A stretch of DNA of 64,000 bases, from the NCBI GenBank assembly GCA_020081605.1, contig JAHREC010000019.1, positions 186,001-250,000 of the forward strand, given 5' to 3'. Positions 47,098-59,053 of this stretch are shown one piece after another. The position numbers were made by a program, and so were the translations under genes. Position 1 is the stretch's first letter. Each line of letters starts with the position of its first letter. Origin of the DNA: Albifimbria verrucaria. Lineage: Eukaryota; Ascomycota; Sordariomycetes; Hypocreales; Stachybotryaceae. A model generated the notes under the pieces. That model was given only the letters and a program-made list of their open reading frames with translations, searched no databases and had not been told where the DNA came from.

Positions 47098-47938
47098 AAG
47101 ATAGAAACGGATCATGTGAGCTCAATCGGTGCCAAATTAGACGGAAATATGCCCACAGCTTGTCGCTCTTATCATCTGTCTGAGAGTTTAGTAGGCAAAT
47201 TTCAGCTACACAACGTGATTTTCCAAAATTTTGTACATTGACCTTGACTAAATGTCATCTTTGTATAACCCAAAGATTTAAAAATGGTCTACTTGAGGTT
47301 CTGATGATCAGTGGTGATGTGTGAAGACTACTACATTTTGCAACTGGGCTGCAGCTACAACAGTCGCTTACCGTAAGCTATAATTTTCGTCCCTGAAGCT
47401 GTAGATAGAATACCCTTAGGAGATTTCCTTCATGCCACGAGGAGTATCTGGTGCCTGAAAAGCGCCAATAGTGGAAGAGCATGGCTACACTACAAAGACG
47501 CCGTCCCGTATTTCGAGAGTGCATGTAATCCGTGATCGGCCAAAGCTTGACGCCTGCGGCTCCAATAAGAGACGGCCTTCAACTACTATGCGATGAACAT
47601 GACGACTTGAACGTCTATCATCTGCACCATGTCACACTTCTGTTGATCTACGTGGTCTGGCCCCAGATTATCACCTAGTCCCGCCCATGACATGGCACCT
47701 GGAGACCCCTAGACTACTCCTAGCCCGCTAGCGTAGCCCCGTCTACTCACTTAAACGCCCCGGCCATTTACATGGCGCCACTGACGGAAATTATGGATTG
47801 TCACTGAATTACGGTATTGTATTAAGGAGACCGGATTTCTAGTTGCCGGCGTCACTAATCCAAGGTACAGATAAAGGTAGCCTCACCCGTCTTTTCTTCT
47901 TTGTTTTACCACAATTTTCACAGAGATTCAATTTCAAC
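47098..47938. other. Spacer
   Basis: No gene supported. Confidence 0.4.
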
Positions 47939-48330
47939 ATGTCAAAAAGTGCGCTGACAAGAATTCTCAGACGCCATTGGTCCAGAGACGAGGATGGGTG
48001 GTCTTACAACTGGAGGGAGCACGTCAACGTCGCTGCGATTGTAGTCCCCATCGTTGTGGGTCTTGTCGCCATCACGGCATTCACATTTCTCTTTGTCAAA
48101 GCCCGACGGAGAAGGCAACGCATGTCCGACCAAGAACAACTGCCATACCACTCCAGCGCTCCCTACTCCAGCATTCCCGCTCAGGATGTTGCGTATCGTC
48201 CATACCAAGGTTATCAGCCCCCACTTCAAACGACCTGCGGACGCCTCCACAGGCGCACATTGGCCATGAGGACTTGGCTCCTCCACCCTACCTGGAAAGC
48301 GCAAAAGATGGACCGGGGATTAAGGAATGA
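47939..48330 (+). CDS. Single-pass membrane protein with proline-rich PPPY tail
   Basis: Start MSKSALTRILRRHWSRDEDG at 47939. One TM helix (VAAIVVPIVVGLVAITAFTF) is followed by KARRRRQR, a stop-transfer sequence. The cytosolic tail has YRPYQGY and, after a frame break in the C5 run 48218-48222, TSNDLRTPPQAHIG and LAPPPYLESAKDG. The PPxY motif could bind WW domains (arrestin/Rsp5-type partners); that is inference. About 130 aa. The frame is repaired by one C. An upstream in-frame ATG at 47843 is unlikely because the leader lacks conservation-like composition. Confidence 0.6.
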
Positions 48331-49469
48331 TCGCTGTATCACAGAAAATTTTGGCAGGTTCATTGTTGAGCACGCCGTTGGTGGGTTCAGGGCGGAAAAT
48401 GATGGCGGATAGCTCATGGGAACCAAGTGCTTGACGCGACGTGGCGGCTGTACGGGGGTTGTAACTTACGAGGCGATTCAAGAATCAACGATTGGTACGC
48501 ATGGAATTATTTGGTGGTGCTGTCAATTGTAAACCGTACGATGTGTGGGCCGCCTCGCAGGCAATCTTTGTCCGGGAAGCTTATGCCAGGGCCATGAATC
48601 TGAAACAGCCTTTTGTTTCTCATAAACAGGAGCTAAGCGTTATGAATCCAGGGACTATCTCTTTGAAACAGGTTGGGGCACCTAGTTAGGTCACTAAATT
48701 TTACAGTGCTATTTAATACTATTTGAAGTGAGTATAAATTAACTTCCTATAGCCTCTTCTAATATTGTCCGTTGAGACACGCTCGGTAGATTAAGGATTA
48801 AAATCTTGGTATAGAAAAGAAACGGACTTTACGGACATTCGGATTTTAGACAATCAGTTTACACGATGTAATATAGCAACTATCCCTTTCTAGGAAACCG
48901 GTCTCCCATTCGCTGTAGATCCAGACTTAATCCAAGCATTCATCCACAAGGGCTTAACTATTCTCATGGTTCATTAACACGTAGATGATTATATTTCAGC
49001 AAATAAGCTCACCAGATATTGAGGAATTTTCCATTGGCCAGGGGCGGGGTTCTCGTGCCAAGTGCTGTAGAGCCAGCAGCTTTCTGCATAGGAACTGCAC
49101 TGTGTATGACTGAGACGAGGCCTGTTGGAAATGGGTGAAAATCATATTACTAGAATCTTTTGAGACAGGCTCATGGTGAAGAGGCCACAAGAAACGCGCG
49201 GAAAATACAGGGGCCGTGGCCTAGCAGAAGCGGACGACTCAATCACGGTTCACCAACTGTTACTGGATGTAGTACCTAGGCTGTTCCTAATTAGGTAAAC
49301 GGTCTCATGTTATTATCATGACATACTCTCAACCGTCGACAGCTTACTATATAAAGAAGAGGACTTGTTCCTCTTGTTCTGATCCCCGTCATAATAGCTA
49401 TCAACTTGAAAGAGCTCTTCTTCCGTTTTATTACAAAGAACCATATTCAATTAGAAAAAAACCGCACAA
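48331..49469. other. Spacer
   Basis: No gene supported; AT-rich with scattered short frames. Confidence 0.4.
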
Positions 49470-50654
49470 ATGCCTTCTGTCCGCGAGATGATTGAAACTC
49501 AAGCTCGTGAGCTGCCCATTCTTGCGACCAAAGAGGACTGCCAGGGAAAGACCTTCATCGTTACCGGTGCCAATGTCGGCCTTGGAAAGGAAGCTGTCAG
49601 GCACCTCGTGGCTCTTGGTTCATCGCGAGTCATCATGACGGCTCGCAACATGTCGGCTGGCGAGGAAGCCAAGGCTGATATCGAAGCTACCACCGGTGTC
49701 ACTGGAGTTGTTCAGCTCTGGGAGCTGGACTTGTCAAGCTATGGGTCCGTTAAGGCGTTTGTGAAGAGAGCTTTGGAACTAGAACGTATCGATTGCTTGA
49801 TTGGAAATGCTGCTGTTGCGATGAGAGAACATCATGTGTCTGAAGGACACTTGACCCCATCACTGTGAATCTGATTAGCACGTTTTTACTTGCTGTGCTG
49901 CTGTTCCCCAAGATGAAGAGCGATGCCAAAAGTTCAGAACCACATCTCTTATCTCGTTTGTGGTTAGCGGAGGCAGTTTCAATCATCAGGCTTCCTGGAA
50001 TGCTGTCAGGGACGACCCTATTGTTGGATTAGACCAGGGAACGCGCCCATGGACCCATCATATGGCAATCTTCTAGCTTCTGTCCAGGATGGCGTCAAGA
50101 ATGATCGCTTCGGTAGCGTGGACCAGGGCAAGGCGCCTGTGCAAGCATCGTGAGGAACCTTCAAGTCTATGATTTGGAAATAAACTGACATCCGTTTCCA
50201 GGTACCCCTTGAGCAAGCTTATGGAACTCTTTTCCGTTCGAGAAATCCACTCTCTGCTGCCCCTAACCAAGACTGGAATTGTTGTGAATGCTGTCGACCC
50301 GGGTCTATGCAAGACCGAGCTCAGTCGGAACGTCTCTCCAGAGTTCAAGCAAGACCTACTTCAGATGTATGAACAATTTGGGCGCAACGCTGATCATGGA
50401 AGCCGAAATCTACTATATGCTGCTGTAGCAGGCCCAGAGAGTCATGGAAAATACATTGCTTCCTGCAAGATCTTCTCGTATGTCGATTTGTTACCAACTG
50501 TCGCTTGCAACGTGCTGACTCTTTGATTAGCGAGGCCTTGCCAGATTGGGTTACGAATGAAGAGGGGAAGAAAGATCAAAAACGTGTATGGGATGTCCTC
50601 TCTACCGAGCTGGACAGAGTCGAGCCTGGGTGCATCGCGAAGATGCTTGCTTAG
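49470..50654 (+). CDS. Short-chain dehydrogenase (retinol-dehydrogenase/WWOX-like fungal SDR)
   Basis: Start MPSVREMIETQARELPIL; cofactor loop TGANVGLG, then MTARNMSAGEEAKADIE and LWELDLSSYGSVKAF, the classical WWOX-like arrangement. Frame breaks near TT 49851-49852 (DPITVNLISTFLLAVLLFP continues) and near 49946-49955 (ISFVVSGGSFNHQASW continues). An intron at about 50150-50200 joins QAS to YPLSKLMEL, giving the catalytic YxxxK. Then VVNAVDPGLCKTELSR and, after a last intron near 50478-50530, EALPDWVTNEEGKKDQ. About 340 aa. NNAG is replaced by GNAA. Substrate unknown. The neighbour at 53.7 kb is a decayed paralogue. Confidence 0.82.
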
Positions 50655-50772
50655 TTATAATTCATATTCTGTCAACCTACACGCACTGTTCTATGTCAAG
50701 TTCTGACAAAGGTCTTTATATATGCGACTATCGTCGGCTCAGATATACATAAGATTGCCCGCTTTGGTAAAT

Positions 50773-52503
50773 TTATGGACATGTGGTGAAATAACGGGCA
50801 GTGCTCGTAGCTTGCCGCCGCTTATACAAGCTAAACCGTCTCCAGATCTCGTGGGCCGTCTTATCGTGGAGCGCATTCATCCATGGAAACTTGGACACCA
50901 CTTGCAAGACATCCTCCACTTTTGCAAATTCAAAGCACTGGCGATGCGGTCAAGCCTTGGCATCAGCCAACTGTCATCTGCGACTGAGCCGATTGTTGAT
51001 GCGGCTACTGCAATCAGGAGTACCCATAGCAAAAGCTCTTCTGAGTAATTAGCTGTCGCAACATTTTGCCGTGGTTCCTTTTCCAGTGATGCTATAGAGG
51101 TCACAAGCCGAGTGAGAATTGTATTCGGTGCAAACTTCCCGTCAAGTCCTACCAACAATGTCCTAATAAAAGCCGTCAAGCCAACGTGAACTGACTTGTC
51201 AATATGACTAAGTAGCAGTTCGCAGTTCAGTGGACATATATGAATGAGCCGGTAACCAAGAAGAAGGACAGTATCTTGCATGGTGTAATCGTCGATCTTC
51301 GGTCGGCGACCAAGACTTGCTTCGTTGAGCATAAATGCGAGTTTATTCGAGTCGATTAAAAGTTCTCCTAGGCCGGCAGAAAGCAGTCTAAAAGGCTGGG
51401 AGACTGAATATATGACCTCGCCGTCTTCGGTTCTATTCAGAGAGCCCCGGAGAGCCCGCTTCGGCTCATAATGGCACTGCTACGCCGCTCTACATCGTCT
51501 ATGCTAAAGCGAGTTGCACTTCCTAGCCGCAAGGACCATTCTAGATCAGCCCTTTCAGAGGTATTGTCAGTACGATGCCTGCTGACACAATTACAAAAGC
51601 AGTTACCTACCTAAAGATCTTCTGGGTCATACTTGGCCTATGGTCCGCTAAGGTTGTCATTCCCCGCGTAATTCAACCATGCGCTGGAGCCCGCCAAGGT
51701 GAACAAGGCCTTGCTGCGCGTTACCCGCTGCCAGGGCGTACTTTGACATAATGACAATAACTCCAATTGTGCCGTCCGAGGTTGCGTCTGTTTCCCCCTC
51801 GTCATGCGCTCGTTGACCAGATTGAAGGTTTTGGATAGATGAAAGAGAGCTGATGCGGGGTCATCGGGCTCTATAGACATGTTGTTGATGGAAAGGGCTG
51901 AGATGGCGACGGCGCAGTGAAAGTCTAATATCTTTTAAGCGAGGCTGTCGTATTGATAGTTTCCATGATGAGTCACTTTGAAAGAACCTACAAGCTTCAT
52001 CTTGGAAAATCATTTGCCTCCACATCGAGAGATTCCATGCACTATAGTCAAGCGCAAGGTTTAGTCCCGGTGATGATGGGGTGTTCCAATCAATTGAAAC
52101 ACTTAAAGCATTCTGTCAACCTTGTTCCTTTACTTGGTTGTGGCTTGTTCTGATACATACTTCTCCGTATATTGCATTTGGACCTTGGAGTCAAAGTCTC
52201 GTTCGTTGGGAATATTATCAATTTGAGTCCGTCGCCAATCTGTCGCTCGATCTTGTTGAATCTTGATTGGCCGCCATCCCCATCGGGATCTACTGGTTTA
52301 TCAAAGTTCTGTAGCCTTTGGTGCAGCAAAGAGTTATCCATTACCACCTTCGATTGGACTGCTGGCTTTGCACATCCGGGTCTCTTTTGGACGGTCGTGA
52401 AAGCTTTCTGCCAATGTTCTTGCCAGTGGCTGCATGCTTTCTAACTCGCTGTCTGGCAGCAGCATGTACTAGAGAATTATTGTCAATAAATTCGAACCCC
52501 ATG
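50773..52503 (-). CDS. Fungal transcription-factor-domain protein (Fungal_trans_2 type), heavily frameshifted
   Basis: Start MGFEFIDNNSLVHAAARQRV at 52503, followed by GKNIGRKLSRPSKR, an N-terminus shared by a fungal family with a regulatory domain but no zinc cluster. Central pieces: LTPRSKCNIRR, FHCAVAISALSINNM, SALFHLSKTFNLVNERM, TSDGTIGVIVIMSKYAL, LGGLQRMVELRG. After an intron (about 51545-51605) come ADLEWSLRLGSATRFS and a long C-terminal frame, closing with VSKFPWMNALHDKTAHEIW and the stop at 50773. Breaks at C5 51794-51798, C4 51662-51665 and T4 50920-50923 are homopolymer losses. The segment 51900-52150 is poorer and may contain true decay. About 480 aa expected. Confidence 0.7.
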
Positions 52504-53736
52504 GTCAATTGAACCTGATTATGTGAAGTAGATGATAATCTTATATTTAGGAGATATTATGAAGCGGGAGATGGCCAGATAGACTTTTAGCCTCGGAGTT
52601 AACGGACTTTTCAGTTGCTGTGTGAATGGCGTGGTATTTACCTACAACAAGAGTTGCACAATTAGGCGTCGTGATTGATTAATTATTTTGAAACTGATTT
52701 AATATTTATGATTATATAGTCTAATAACGAGATGATCGTATATTTGTCCCTGGGACTAGACTATTCACATGTCTTTGAGGCCGCATTAGGACTTGAATTT
52801 TTGCATGGTGCGTTCTGACATGAAACCAGGAGCTCTCTAACGCCTTGTAATATCACATATGTAGCTTCTGCTGGGTGGCCCAAGCAACATTACGTGATTA
52901 TCTTTGAGTCAAAAGACCCCATCGATGGTAGCGGTAATGGGTGATTTCTATAGGAATAAATCTTAGTATATGCGAGGAGGAAAAATCGATTATGAAGATC
53001 TATGTCTTCATCGAACGTAAATTTCGACCTGGAGTCTTCGAATCGTGGAAAAGCAGAGATAATAACAAATCTAATTCGTACGCTTCCACTCTGACCACCG
53101 TAAGGCTGATGGCCCCCAGGAAAGGTGCCTGAATCATGAGAAAGCAGGGATGAAAAGTCAGCGGTCAAGTTAGCCTAGGTGAATAGTGGCGCGCATGCAC
53201 GTCGCCTCGTCCTGCAGATCAATTTTGATGTAATTTGGTAATGTAAATTTGGGATGAGAAATGAGCGGAGAAGTGGGAGATAGTCTTCATCGTCGTTTAT
53301 GCAAGGCGAAGAGTTGGCATGATGGTAGGCTCGCGAATACTACAGTATGAAGCGCACGGAGCGAGGTTTGGCCTTGGAGGGCTGGAAGCCGTTGGTGGAA
53401 TAAGCCGACTCAAACTATACCCTCGGCTCACGTGTTACTTGGGCCCCGTTGGTTGTGCCTCTTTCTTGCTGCCAAGTTTGTTATCCTTGGCTGATGAACG
53501 GACTCCGCATCACCTGCTTAGATTGTATAATCTGTCTTGGTTGCAGCTCGTTCTGTTCATGTTTCTCCACCGCCAGTGACTTGGTGGCTAGTTGCTGGCT
53601 AATTTGTTTTTTCATCTCCAATCGCCGTCTAACTCCCTAAGACTTGTAGTACCCATGAATTCGATAAGATAGGTGAGTATAGTTCTTGAGTTTCTAGGTA
53701 GTCCCAGAGAGCATTCTATTTATCACTCATTCACCA
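52504..53736. other. Spacer between the regulator-like gene and decayed SDR
   Basis: No gene supported. Very AT-rich around 52680-52740. Confidence 0.4.
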
Positions 53737-54849
53737 TGGCAGCACCAACACCGACATTTGACATCACACCCGAGAAGGAGGCGAGCATTTCAGCTTACCT
53801 TCACCGGCAGTTTTTGTGACTCCCGAGCCCGTGCGGCCAGGCGATGTCGATTTGCGTGGCAAAACTGCCATCATCACTGGCTAAAATACGGGCCTTGTGC
53901 TTGAAGTGGCACGGCAGCTGTTGGACATGGGCTTGAGCAAGCTGCTCCTACTGTTCGCGACGCCGCCAAGGAGAGGCTGCGCGCCAGAACCTATCGCAAG
54001 GAGAGATTTCAACAACATTGTGATCGATGTCTGGACCTTGGATCTTTCATCGTATGAATCCACCACCGCTTTTGCAGACAAAGCAAAGGCCTTGGAGCGC
54101 CTTGACATTGCCATTATGAATGCAGGTGTCTTGAAGATCGAGGAAGAGTTTTATCCTGACACAGGGTTTGAGCTAAATGTCCAAATCAATTATCTGTCGA
54201 CAGTTCTTTTGGCGAGTCTGCTGCTTCCAACACTCCAAAAGCACCCAACCTCTCGCCCAGCTCGCCTAGTCTTCGTCTCGAGCGATAATGCAGGTTGGTC
54301 GCCCTTCATTGAGCGTTCAGCGCCCATGATTCTAGGGGCCTTCAAGGACAAGATGTCGAAGTGGGATTATGGTCAGCGCTATGGAACCTCAAAACTCCTA
54401 GGCCAGCTATTTCTGACGCAGCTGGCAAAAGCATTCCCGCCTCAATCGTCACCATCAACTGCGCTAATCCAGGCTTGAGCTATGGGTTAGGACTGGCACG
54501 GAGGGGAAGGAAAGGCGCTGTACTATGTCTTTTGTGCCGGAGCCCGCATACTGGGCCGGCCATGTAGCGTTGGTGCACGCTTGATCACTCACGCTGCAGT
54601 CAGTTGGGGCGAAGAAGTTCATGGAGAGTATGTAGAGGATTCTAAGCTAAGACCGCGATTGTACTCCCGCTTCGTTCTGTAGCGTGGTACTTTTACTCAA
54701 CCGTTTCCAGAAAAGCACCCATCATCTATGAAAAGGAGGGAGATGAGATTGGCAGGAAGCTGTGGGATGAAACTCTTGCCGAGCTGTCGTTTGCCAACAT
54801 CAAGGACATCATCGTGGTTTCAAATGATGAAACGCAGACTAACTACTAA
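53737..54849 (+). pseudogene. Decayed SDR, paralogue of the 49.5 kb SDR
   Basis: Starts MAAPTPTFDITPEKEASISA. Expected cofactor loop TGANTGLG reads TG-stop-NTGL: the TAA at 53882-53884 is a substitution, not an indel. A doubly shifted patch follows (53950-54000), then conserved LDLSSYESTTAFADKAKALERL, IMNAGVLK, NVQINYLSTVLLA, FVSSDNAGW and YGTSKLLGQL (YxxxK). A further frame change lies after NCANPGLSYG. The tail [19 protein letters not shown] ends with the stop at 54847-54849. Unlike other genes here, it has an in-frame stop and several substitutions, so true pseudogenisation is more likely, though still nearly full length. Confidence 0.65.
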
Positions 54850-54976
54850 CGAACACTTACCACCATGCTTAAATACTTTGGCTTTGAAATCCTACTATAC
54901 ACACATCTTGCATCTTATGTGCATTTTAGATAGCTTTTTTGTATCTTGCCGAGATCAGTCAAAGACTAATGAGTAA

Positions 54977-55690
54977 TTAAGTATATCTTATCCCCGAAGT
55001 AGCTTGCAAACACTGTAAGCCAGAATGCACTGCAGGAGCTGGAGGACCCAGACTGGCAGCCAGAATGGTGGGAACGGACAGCTGAGCCTGTCTCGGGAGG
55101 ACCATAAACTGGAACGACGACAGTACCAAGTTTGCTTTCCGGCAATCCCGATCGTAGTCTACCAGATTGCGAATTGACCTTTCGTTGAAGCTTTGATCCA
55201 GGTTATAAGGTTGAGTCCATATTTTAAACACGAGATCTTCCGTGGCAAAATCATAGGCTCAGAAGTAGTGCTTATATATCGTGAATCAAGCGGCAGAAGC
55301 AACGGAAACTCTGTGCTCGGTATACCTTGCAGCAGCTGTGTTTCCGACGTTACTGATATATCAGCAATGATTAAGCCTTCGCCACTTCGATGGACAGCTA
55401 GAACGCCCATCTCAACTTCAACGTACTCGTCCTGGAGTACTTGAATATGTCTGCATACTTTTGAGATGCCTGAATCTCTGAAACCGCGGTGTGAATGGCT
55501 TGCAGTGAGTGCCCAGAACGTCAGTTTTGAACAGTATCGCTGTCGATCTGGTGCTCTTGAATGACATTGATCCCGCCATCCGTCACAAGGAACTCAAACA
55601 GGAGTGCATCATGCTCGACTAGGATACGTGGCTCTAGCGAGCCAGATATACGCCAAAGGATTCGGGAAGAAAGTCAAAGCTGCCAGGCCT
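54977..55690 (-). pseudogene. Decayed unknown gene
   Basis: Minus-strand segments in two frames look protein-like: RILVEHDALLFEFLVTDGG with INVIQEHQIDSDTVQN near 55560-55640, AIHTAVSEIQASQKYADIFK near 55450-55510, then in another frame VLAVHRSGEGLIIADISVTS and FPLLLPLDSRYIS (55159-55410). At least one stop and one frame change separate them. No family recognised. Confidence 0.3.
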
Positions 55691-56918
55691 ACAGTATATT
55701 TGGTCGAGTAGTGCGGGGTGTTATCTGCTTCGACATGAGAGATTCGTTCCTCGTTATTCAGACTCAATCCTGCACTTAATAAGTAAGTTGCTAAAGTTCT
55801 TGGCTGCGGACCTTCTCTTCAGGATCAGTTTCTGTAGCAGCTAACCTCCAGTCTTTATGTTGACCCCAATCTTACGCTCTCGGAGCTTCAAGCAACTTTA
55901 CTATTACTTGGTAAGTCTCCTAGGTTTTCATATCCTTAGCAACATCAACCGTAACAAAGAAGGTCCGGAGTAACGGAGATCCTTACCCAAGCATAATTGA
56001 CAGAGTAATCCATGCGCAGAAATGCACTCAGTGTGTACTATTACTGCGCTCACCAAATCTTCTTCAGACAATCGCCTCGAATAGAAAAGCAGGTGTCGTG
56101 GCGGCTGTTAGGTTGATGTACGCAACGACAATGCCCTGACGTCTTTCTTTTGCCAAGGAGACTGCGCATGCTTTGCAACTCCGTCGCCTACTCCGGATTA
56201 ATGATGCTGTGGTCGCCATGAACGAACCAGGAAGGGGTTCCCACAGCCACCCATAGCAAGTACGTATCCGTAGAAACTCATGGTTGAACGTTAAGGTACG
56301 TTGAATGGACAGAGGAAGTGAGTTATATCAGTGAATAGCGAAGCACTACTTATGTCTGCCACACTTCCCCGCATCCACATTTGTGTAGTATCGCCCTTTG
56401 CATAACAAGTCTGGTCCTGGGCACCAAGGTTGGATATTTTGAGTTTAGTTGTCTGCCTACCCAGTTTGGATCATATCATGCCATCAACAGTCCCAATGCA
56501 TGAACAGAACTATGATCTTATCACTGGGTGCATTGAACCCATCAATGAGTTTGTCAAATTTAACTATTGGAAGATATGGACAAGGTGGCATTGCTGAAAC
56601 TTCTGCAAAGTACGGCCGGCAAGACTGCTTTGCCGTCAGGATTATTATAAATTGGGGGCGTACGTGTTATTTACACTGGGCCCAACGACTATGGCATCTA
56701 GAATATCAAATTTGCCTCTGGTAATCTGTAACGGTTGTCACTGTACGCGTACGAAATGAATGTTATCAGCTGACAGACACCCCTCAGCACACCTTTATCT
56801 TCAAGGCCTTAAACTCATATGACCAATCCATTCCAATGCCATTTGCACCTTAATCTTAATGCTCGCTTTGATGGTACTCATGTCATCTCCTGTATGTATA
56901 ATAGTTTTTGGCACGAAC
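55691..56918. other. Gene-poor spacer
   Basis: No gene supported. Short minus-strand patches near 56090-56220 (GIVVAYINLTAATTPAFLFE) look protein-like but are surrounded by stops. Confidence 0.35.
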
Positions 56919-57355
56919 TCATGCGGCTTCTGCCACCTCTACCTCTTCTACTCCTTCAGTCTCCTCCATCTTTGCTGACAAAACTCCACAACGAAAGCTC
57001 ATGAATTGAGATCCAGTTGATGCCGGCATGCAACTATTAACATTGCTACCTATAAAGGTATAAGGGCCTCCACAATTTCCATTCCTATAAGCTAGGACTA
57101 AGTAATATGTTAGTTTATCAGCATGGATTTGATCCTTTGTGTATACATACCTCTGCCTCCACCCCGGTAGGAAAGAACAGAGTAGCCAATACCACCTGAG
57201 AAAGCGTAACACGTATTGCTACTGGGGCAGCTGTACAGAACACCTTGTGTAGGGTTCCGGAGACAGATTTCGAGGTCGTTGAAGCCAGCGAATTGTTGAG
57301 CATGAACTCCCAAAGCAATTCCTGCAGCTATAACGATTGTCGTGAGTTGCACCAT
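56919..57355 (-). CDS. Small secreted cysteine-containing protein (effector-like)
   Basis: Start MVQLTTIVIAAGIALGVHAQ at 57355, a clear signal peptide; then ICLRNPTQGVLYSCPSSNTC and YAFSGGIGYSVLSYRG. An intron of about 85 bp (GTATGT...TATAG, about 57067-57150) joins to NGNCGGPYTFIGSNVNSCMP, and the frame runs to 56919. The two exons join in phase only if one G is missing from the CCCC/GGGG run at 57162-57165, the same error type seen elsewhere. About 120 aa with six or more Cys. Small size, secretion and Cys content fit a fungal effector or surface protein; function unknown. Confidence 0.6.
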
Positions 57356-57373
57356 TGTTTCTATAGTCAACAA

Positions 57374-58801
57374 GAAGGAGTAAAGATAAGAGCGAGTATA
57401 GGATGGCGAGAGTTAGGGCACGAATAGGCAATACTAGACAGAATAAGACATGTTATATAGACTCTATGGAGAAAAACATAAAAAAACATCGGACCATCGG
57501 GCAACAATCTCTCCATTTTTTTTCTCCGGTTGTAACATTGCAACTGCGGCTGAAAACCAATATTGTAACCATACGAACAGATTAGGGTAGAGGGCGGATC
57601 ACCTGAGGTCTAGAAGGCCAGAATTGTGACTAAAACGAGACCTGCATATTGACTCGTGCAGGCTTGGCAGTTTGGTTTACTGCCGTCGTAGACTCCGGAA
57701 TATCGGTCAAACTAAGTGCATGATGCACATCGTAGAATATGGCAATTCATGTCTTACCATAACGAGCTGGAAATGAGTACTTCTGACGCAACATAATTCA
57801 GTATACTGGGCCTGAGCGTAACCAAATGCATGGCTGGGTGTTTGGCATAGAAGAACCATCCGATCTATCTAAGAAAACTAACTATTGTAGAGTATGGTAT
57901 AGAAGATGTGGGCTATTCCAGAGTTTCATGTGCAGTCACCGCTGGAATTCCAGCTCTCCACCATGGTCGGGAGTTCCTTGGCACAACATCCCGTCAGCCG
58001 TTGAACCAATCACTGTAATAGATCCGGACAAATTTCGCTCCACATATAAATTTTCCGAGCCCTAGCAAAGCAGGATCTACTGGCTAGAGGACTGCGGGTG
58101 GGTAAATTGAGCATCCTAGGTGCATTTATTAAACAGCACATAATGGGTCCAGCAGTAAATCCACCTGCCCGCCAAACTCACGGTATTAACCCGTTATGTA
58201 AAATTCTATTGGAACATGAGTGGTGGTGGTGAGTTTCGTAGGCAACGCGATTAGTATCCAAGGCACTTGAACGAAAGCTATCACAACCATTTAGTGATTT
58301 AAAGAAATTCCTGTTTTGCTCTCATAAATAGGATAAGAGTAAGCAACAACTTACTTTGGTGTTTGAGCTAAACTAACCTTTATCTTTCAACACATGGAAC
58401 CACAGCATCATGCTAACTCATGTTACAAGATCACTATCAGATTAACTGAAGTGACAAAAACAACACAGTCTAATAGCGGTTAAGATTTCCAAACTGGACT
58501 GGCTTCAAAATCCCCTAGTTGTACTGCGTAGATTCCTATCTTTGGGTGTTATTTTACCACGATGAATTATGAAGCGTGAATGAAATGCTTATATTGAGAT
58601 TTTCTACAGTTCAATCTAGCGATGCTGCGGCAACCGTGATAATATAGCACCTAGCTATAAGTCAGAAAATAGGACACGTAGAGGATAATGTTCTTTATAT
58701 AATCAGGACTCTGGGGAGGACTACGCGAATTGTGTCAGCTAGCATGAGTTTTGAGTGGCGAATAGCCTAAGTGCCAACTTGACGAGGACGAAACCCTCCA
58801 A
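57374..58801. other. Gene-poor AT-rich spacer
   Basis: No gene supported. Confidence 0.4.
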
Positions 58802-59053
58802 TTGAACTTCTTCAGTGATGGCATGATCGGTAGTGATACAAGTGCAACCGGAATGGGGAAACTATCCTCATTGGATAGTTATGACAAATTATTCTCCCTA
58901 ATGAATCATAGTACTTGTCGTCCTGTGAACTTAAGTGACACACCTGCTCCCATGGTAGCCTCTTCAGTGGCGCTCTTCCATCATATACTAACTATAAATG
59001 GGACAAGTGTGCATATCAGTAAGACCTCCTTGCGGACAGCTCCAAAGGGATAA
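58802..59053 (+). mobile_element. Possible Copia-type protease remnant
   Basis: An 83-codon frame reads GSDTSATGMGKLSSLDSYDKL then RPVNLSDTPAPMVASSVALF and a beta-strand pattern, resembling the DSGATxH...F...V.LGDG...V.G.G layout of Copia-type aspartic proteases. The catalytic DSG is altered (SDTSATG). No integrase, reverse transcriptase or LTRs recognised nearby. Weak call. Confidence 0.2.
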
